64,000 nucleotides of DNA, from positions 310,001 through 374,000 of the forward strand of contig NZ_JAHVAO010000001.1 in NCBI RefSeq assembly GCF_019264345.1, written 5' to 3'. Both the position numbers and the translations under genes were made by a program. The notes under the pieces were generated by a model. That model was not told the origin of the DNA, searched no databases, and worked only from the letters and a program-made list of their open reading frames with translations. Positions 62,143 through 64,000 of this stretch are shown here, piece by piece (position 1 is the first letter of the stretch; every line of letters starts with the position of its first letter). The DNA is from Marinobacter arenosus (GTDB lineage Bacteria; Pseudomonadota; Gammaproteobacteria; Pseudomonadales; Oleiphilaceae).

Positions 62143-62180
62143 TACTCTCCCTGACAGTCCAATGATTGTCGGGGAGAGTA
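62143..62180 (+). promoter_or_regulatory. Long hairpin covering the ccoG ribosome binding site
   Basis: Bases 62143-62159 pair with 62164-62180 over 17 consecutive pairs (two are G-U wobbles) around a CAAT tetraloop. The 3' arm contains GGGGAGAG at 62171-62178, the Shine-Dalgarno sequence of ccoG, whose TTG start is at 62185. In RNA this would hide the ribosome binding site completely. It could equally be a palindromic DNA operator; no T-run follows, so it is not a simple terminator. Confidence 0.7.
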
Positions 62181-62184
62181 TCCG

Positions 62185-63570
62185 TTGAGTAACGCCATTC
62201 CTGTCCGTAACCTTGCCGTAGGGCCTGATGACAACGGCAAAATCCACACCCGTAAGTTCCAGGGCTTTTTCAGACGCTTGAGAATTGCCGGCGGAACACT
62301 TCTGTTTACCCTGTTTTTCGGTACCGTGTGGTTGTCCTGGGGCGACCGGCAGGCGGTGTTGTGGGATTTGTCCGAAAAACAGTTTCATATCTTTGGCAGC
62401 ACCTTCTGGCCCCAGGACCTGATACTTCTGTCCGCTATCCTGCTCATTTGCGCCTTCGGACTGTTCTTCATAACGGTCGTTGCCGGTCGCGTATGGTGTG
62501 GCTACACCTGTCCACAAAGTGTCTGGATGTGGGTATTCATGTGGGCCGAAAGGGTGGCAGAAGGTGACCGAAACCAACGCAAAAATCTGGACAAGGCGCC
62601 CTTGTCACTGTCGAAGATCCACAAGCGGGCGTTAAAGCACGGAATGTGGCTGGTAATCAGCTTGGCAACGGCAGTGACGTTCGTTGGCTACTTTGCCCCC
62701 ATCCGGGAACTGGTTTCGGATCTGTTCACCCTGCAGGTCACTGGCATGGCCGCATTCTGGGTGTTCTTCTTTACCGCCGCCACCTACCTCAATGCCGGCT
62801 GGCTTCGCGAAAAAGTCTGCCTGCACATGTGTCCTTATGGGCGCTTTCAGTCCTCCATGCTGGACAGGGATTCCCTGGTCATCAGCTACGATGCCCAGAG
62901 GGGGGAGAGCCGGGGTGGCCGCAAAGCTGGCTCGGATTATAAGGCTGAAGGCCTCGGTGATTGCATCGATTGCCAGATGTGCGTTCAGGTCTGCCCAACC
63001 GGCATCGATATCCGCGATGGCCTGCAGATGGAATGCATCGGGTGCGCGGCCTGTATTGATGCCTGCGATTCCATCATGGACAAAATGGACTACGCTCCGG
63101 GCCTTATCCGTTATACCAGTGAGAGGGAACTTGAAGGCGGACGACTGAGAATCCTACGCCCAAGGTTACTGGGATACGGCGCTCTGCTGGTGTCGTTTAT
63201 TGCCATCTTCTCCTTGGCGATGATGGCCAGGCCCATGGTCGAGTTTGACGTGGTCAAAGACAGGGGACTGTTCCGGTTCGATGGACAGGGGAATATTGAG
63301 AACAGCTATATTCTGAAAGTGCTCAACAAAAGTCAGGATAGTCAGACCTTCCAGTTACGTGTCAGTGGCATGGACGGACTGAGCCTGATCGGACCTCAGA
63401 ACATCGTCGTGGGTGCGGGCGAATGGCGTGAAATTCCAGTATCGGTGACTGCGGTACCGGAGGCAGTTGATCGTGGCGTGACTGATATGGCGTTTCATCT
63501 GGACTCCGTCAACGCCGGCGGCGAACGGCTGGTCGAAACCAGCCGCTTTATCGGGCAGCCGAACCAGTGA
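62185..63570 (+). CDS. ccoG: Cytochrome c oxidase accessory protein CcoG (FixG)
   Basis: This membrane iron-sulfur protein of 461 residues supports assembly of cbb3-type cytochrome oxidase, acting as a Cu(II) reductase for copper delivery. It has several transmembrane helices (LFTLFFGTVWLSWGDRQ, LLICAFGLFFITVVAG), conserved Cys in WCGYTCPQSVW and HMCPYGRFQ, and two ferredoxin-like clusters (DCIDCQMCVQVCPTGIDI and ECIGCAACIDACD). A C-terminal immunoglobulin-like domain follows a last helix. The start is TTG at 62185, after GGGGAGAG. The oxidase genes ccoNOP are not in the window. Confidence 0.94.
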   Translation: MSNAIPVRNLAVGPDDNGKIHTRKFQGFFRRLRIAGGTLLFTLFFGTVWLSWGDRQAVLWDLSEKQFHIFGSTFWPQDLILLSAILLICAFGLFFITVVAGRVWCGYTCPQSVWMWVFMWAERVAEGDRNQRKNLDKAPLSLSKIHKRALKHGMWLVISLATAVTFVGYFAPIRELVSDLFTLQVTGMAAFWVFFFTAATYLNAGWLREKVCLHMCPYGRFQSSMLDRDSLVISYDAQRGESRGGRKAGSDYKAEGLGDCIDCQMCVQVCPTGIDIRDGLQMECIGCAACIDACDSIMDKMDYAPGLIRYTSERELEGGRLRILRPRLLGYGALLVSFIAIFSLAMMARPMVEFDVVKDRGLFRFDGQGNIENSYILKVLNKSQDSQTFQLRVSGMDGLSLIGPQNIVVGAGEWREIPVSVTAVPEAVDRGVTDMAFHLDSVNAGGERLVETSRFIGQPNQ

Positions 63571-63654
63571 TCGACGTCAATACGACCAGGCATCATCGGC
63601 GCCGTAATCGGTGTGTTCATGGAAGGACCTGGTGTGGGCCCTTTCACTCACTCT

Positions 63655-64000
63655 TTAATGCATCATCCAGACTGGCACCTTCGCATAACCAACCATGTGT
63701 CGGGTCACCCCGCCGAAGATCTGCTCGTGAACCCTTCGGTGGGTAAAGGCACCCATAACGATAAGATCACACCCAACAGATTCTGAGAGACGCAAAAGAC
63801 CTTCACCGGCAGAGCAACGACGGCTATCGAAACGCTTGCCGACAGCCGTTACCCCATGATGGGCGAGATAATGAACCAGTTTATCAATACCCGGTTCACG
63901 GAAAGCGGAGCGATTACTGCACCCAACCACAACTTCTTTCGCTTGCTTCAGTACTGACAGCGCGCTTGTTACAGCGCGCGCGCTTTCAGTACTGCCATTC
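63655..64000 (-). CDS. Universal stress protein (UspA family), partial
   Basis: The reverse strand is open from the TAA at 63655-63657 to the window edge, so the N-terminal part is missing. The visible part reads NGSTESARAVTSALSVLKQA and later CDLIVMGAFTHRRVHEQIFG, then GVTRHMVGYAKVPVWMMH. This is a C-terminal Usp domain with the ATP-binding G-x2-G-x9-G-S/T type loop in altered form. Usp proteins respond to starvation and other stresses. An internal GTG at 63930 should not be taken as the start, because the domain clearly extends upstream. Confidence 0.88.
   Translation of the reverse strand, partial: NGSTESARAVTSALSVLKQAKEVVVGCSNRSAFREPGIDKLVHYLAHHGVTAVGKRFDSRRCSAGEGLLRLSESVGCDLIVMGAFTHRRVHEQIFGGVTRHMVGYAKVPVWMMH

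Noticed and set aside
1..64000. Search by eye for tRNA, rRNA, CRISPR repeats, insertion sequences and attachment sites
   Set aside because: No transposase or integrase gene, no regularly spaced repeats and no clear tRNA cloverleaf were noticed; small RNAs cannot be excluded without a computed search.

Overview
The window looks like chromosomal DNA of a marine gammaproteobacterium, most plausibly Marinobacter or a close relative. This is inferred from gene content (LexA-regulated yebG, membrane malate:quinone oxidoreductase, copper resistance genes of the copA/copB type, MexEF-like efflux) and from dense, moderately GC-rich coding. I could not run any search. No rRNA, tRNA, CRISPR array, transposase or integrase gene was seen.

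Layout. 1-3.0 kb: end of an SBF-like transporter, a FadR-type GntR regulator and a Baeyer-Villiger-type flavoprotein monooxygenase, all on the minus strand. 3.0-12.7 kb: one long plus-strand sulfur-oxidation (Sox) cluster in the order soxC-soxD-soxX-soxY-soxZ-soxA-soxK-soxB, with a four-gene tail (periplasmic DsrE-like, HbpS/GlcG-like, DsbG-like, metallo-beta-lactamase fold). It holds everything needed for periplasmic oxidation of thiosulfate to sulfate with a SoxXAK-type cytochrome, but no Sox regulator. 12.7-20.3 kb: mixed housekeeping genes, namely yebG with an SOS box, a CHASE-GGDEF cyclase, fabH, small proteins, envelope proteins, an Ada-like protein and a lipoprotein.

20.3-28.9 kb: a copper island. 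A two-component system on the minus strand faces a cupredoxin-copA(multicopper oxidase)-copB operon and a P1B-ATPase operon. Direct-repeat operators spaced 11 bp occur in front of both operons. 28.9-30.3 kb: an AT-richer patch with the remnant of an OmpA-type barrel gene and an orphan solute-binding-like protein.

30.5-38.4 kb: NADPH-dependent FMN reductase, then a minus-strand operon encoding a mitochondria-like branched-chain 2-oxoacid dehydrogenase (E1alpha, E1beta, E2) with a Hanks-type Ser/Thr kinase gene as last member; serine dehydratase is divergent. 38.5-48.5 kb: an LpxR-like lipid A deacylase, thioredoxin, a LysR regulator with a MexEF-OprN-like RND pump, and mqo. 48.8-54.1 kb: arylsulfatase, MscS channel, pirin and PhzF-like proteins.

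54.3-59.4 kb: a minus-strand operon for an uncharacterised envelope-trafficking ABC system (LolA-like protein, MacB/LolD-like ATPase, tandem-duplicated FtsX permease, outer-membrane barrel). 59.6-64.0 kb: a barrel protein, a MocR-type regulator, ccoG (with a long hairpin covering its ribosome binding site) and a partial universal stress protein.

The most promising leads are the dehydrogenase-kinase operon, the ccoG leader hairpin, the fused-permease ABC system and the paired copper operators.
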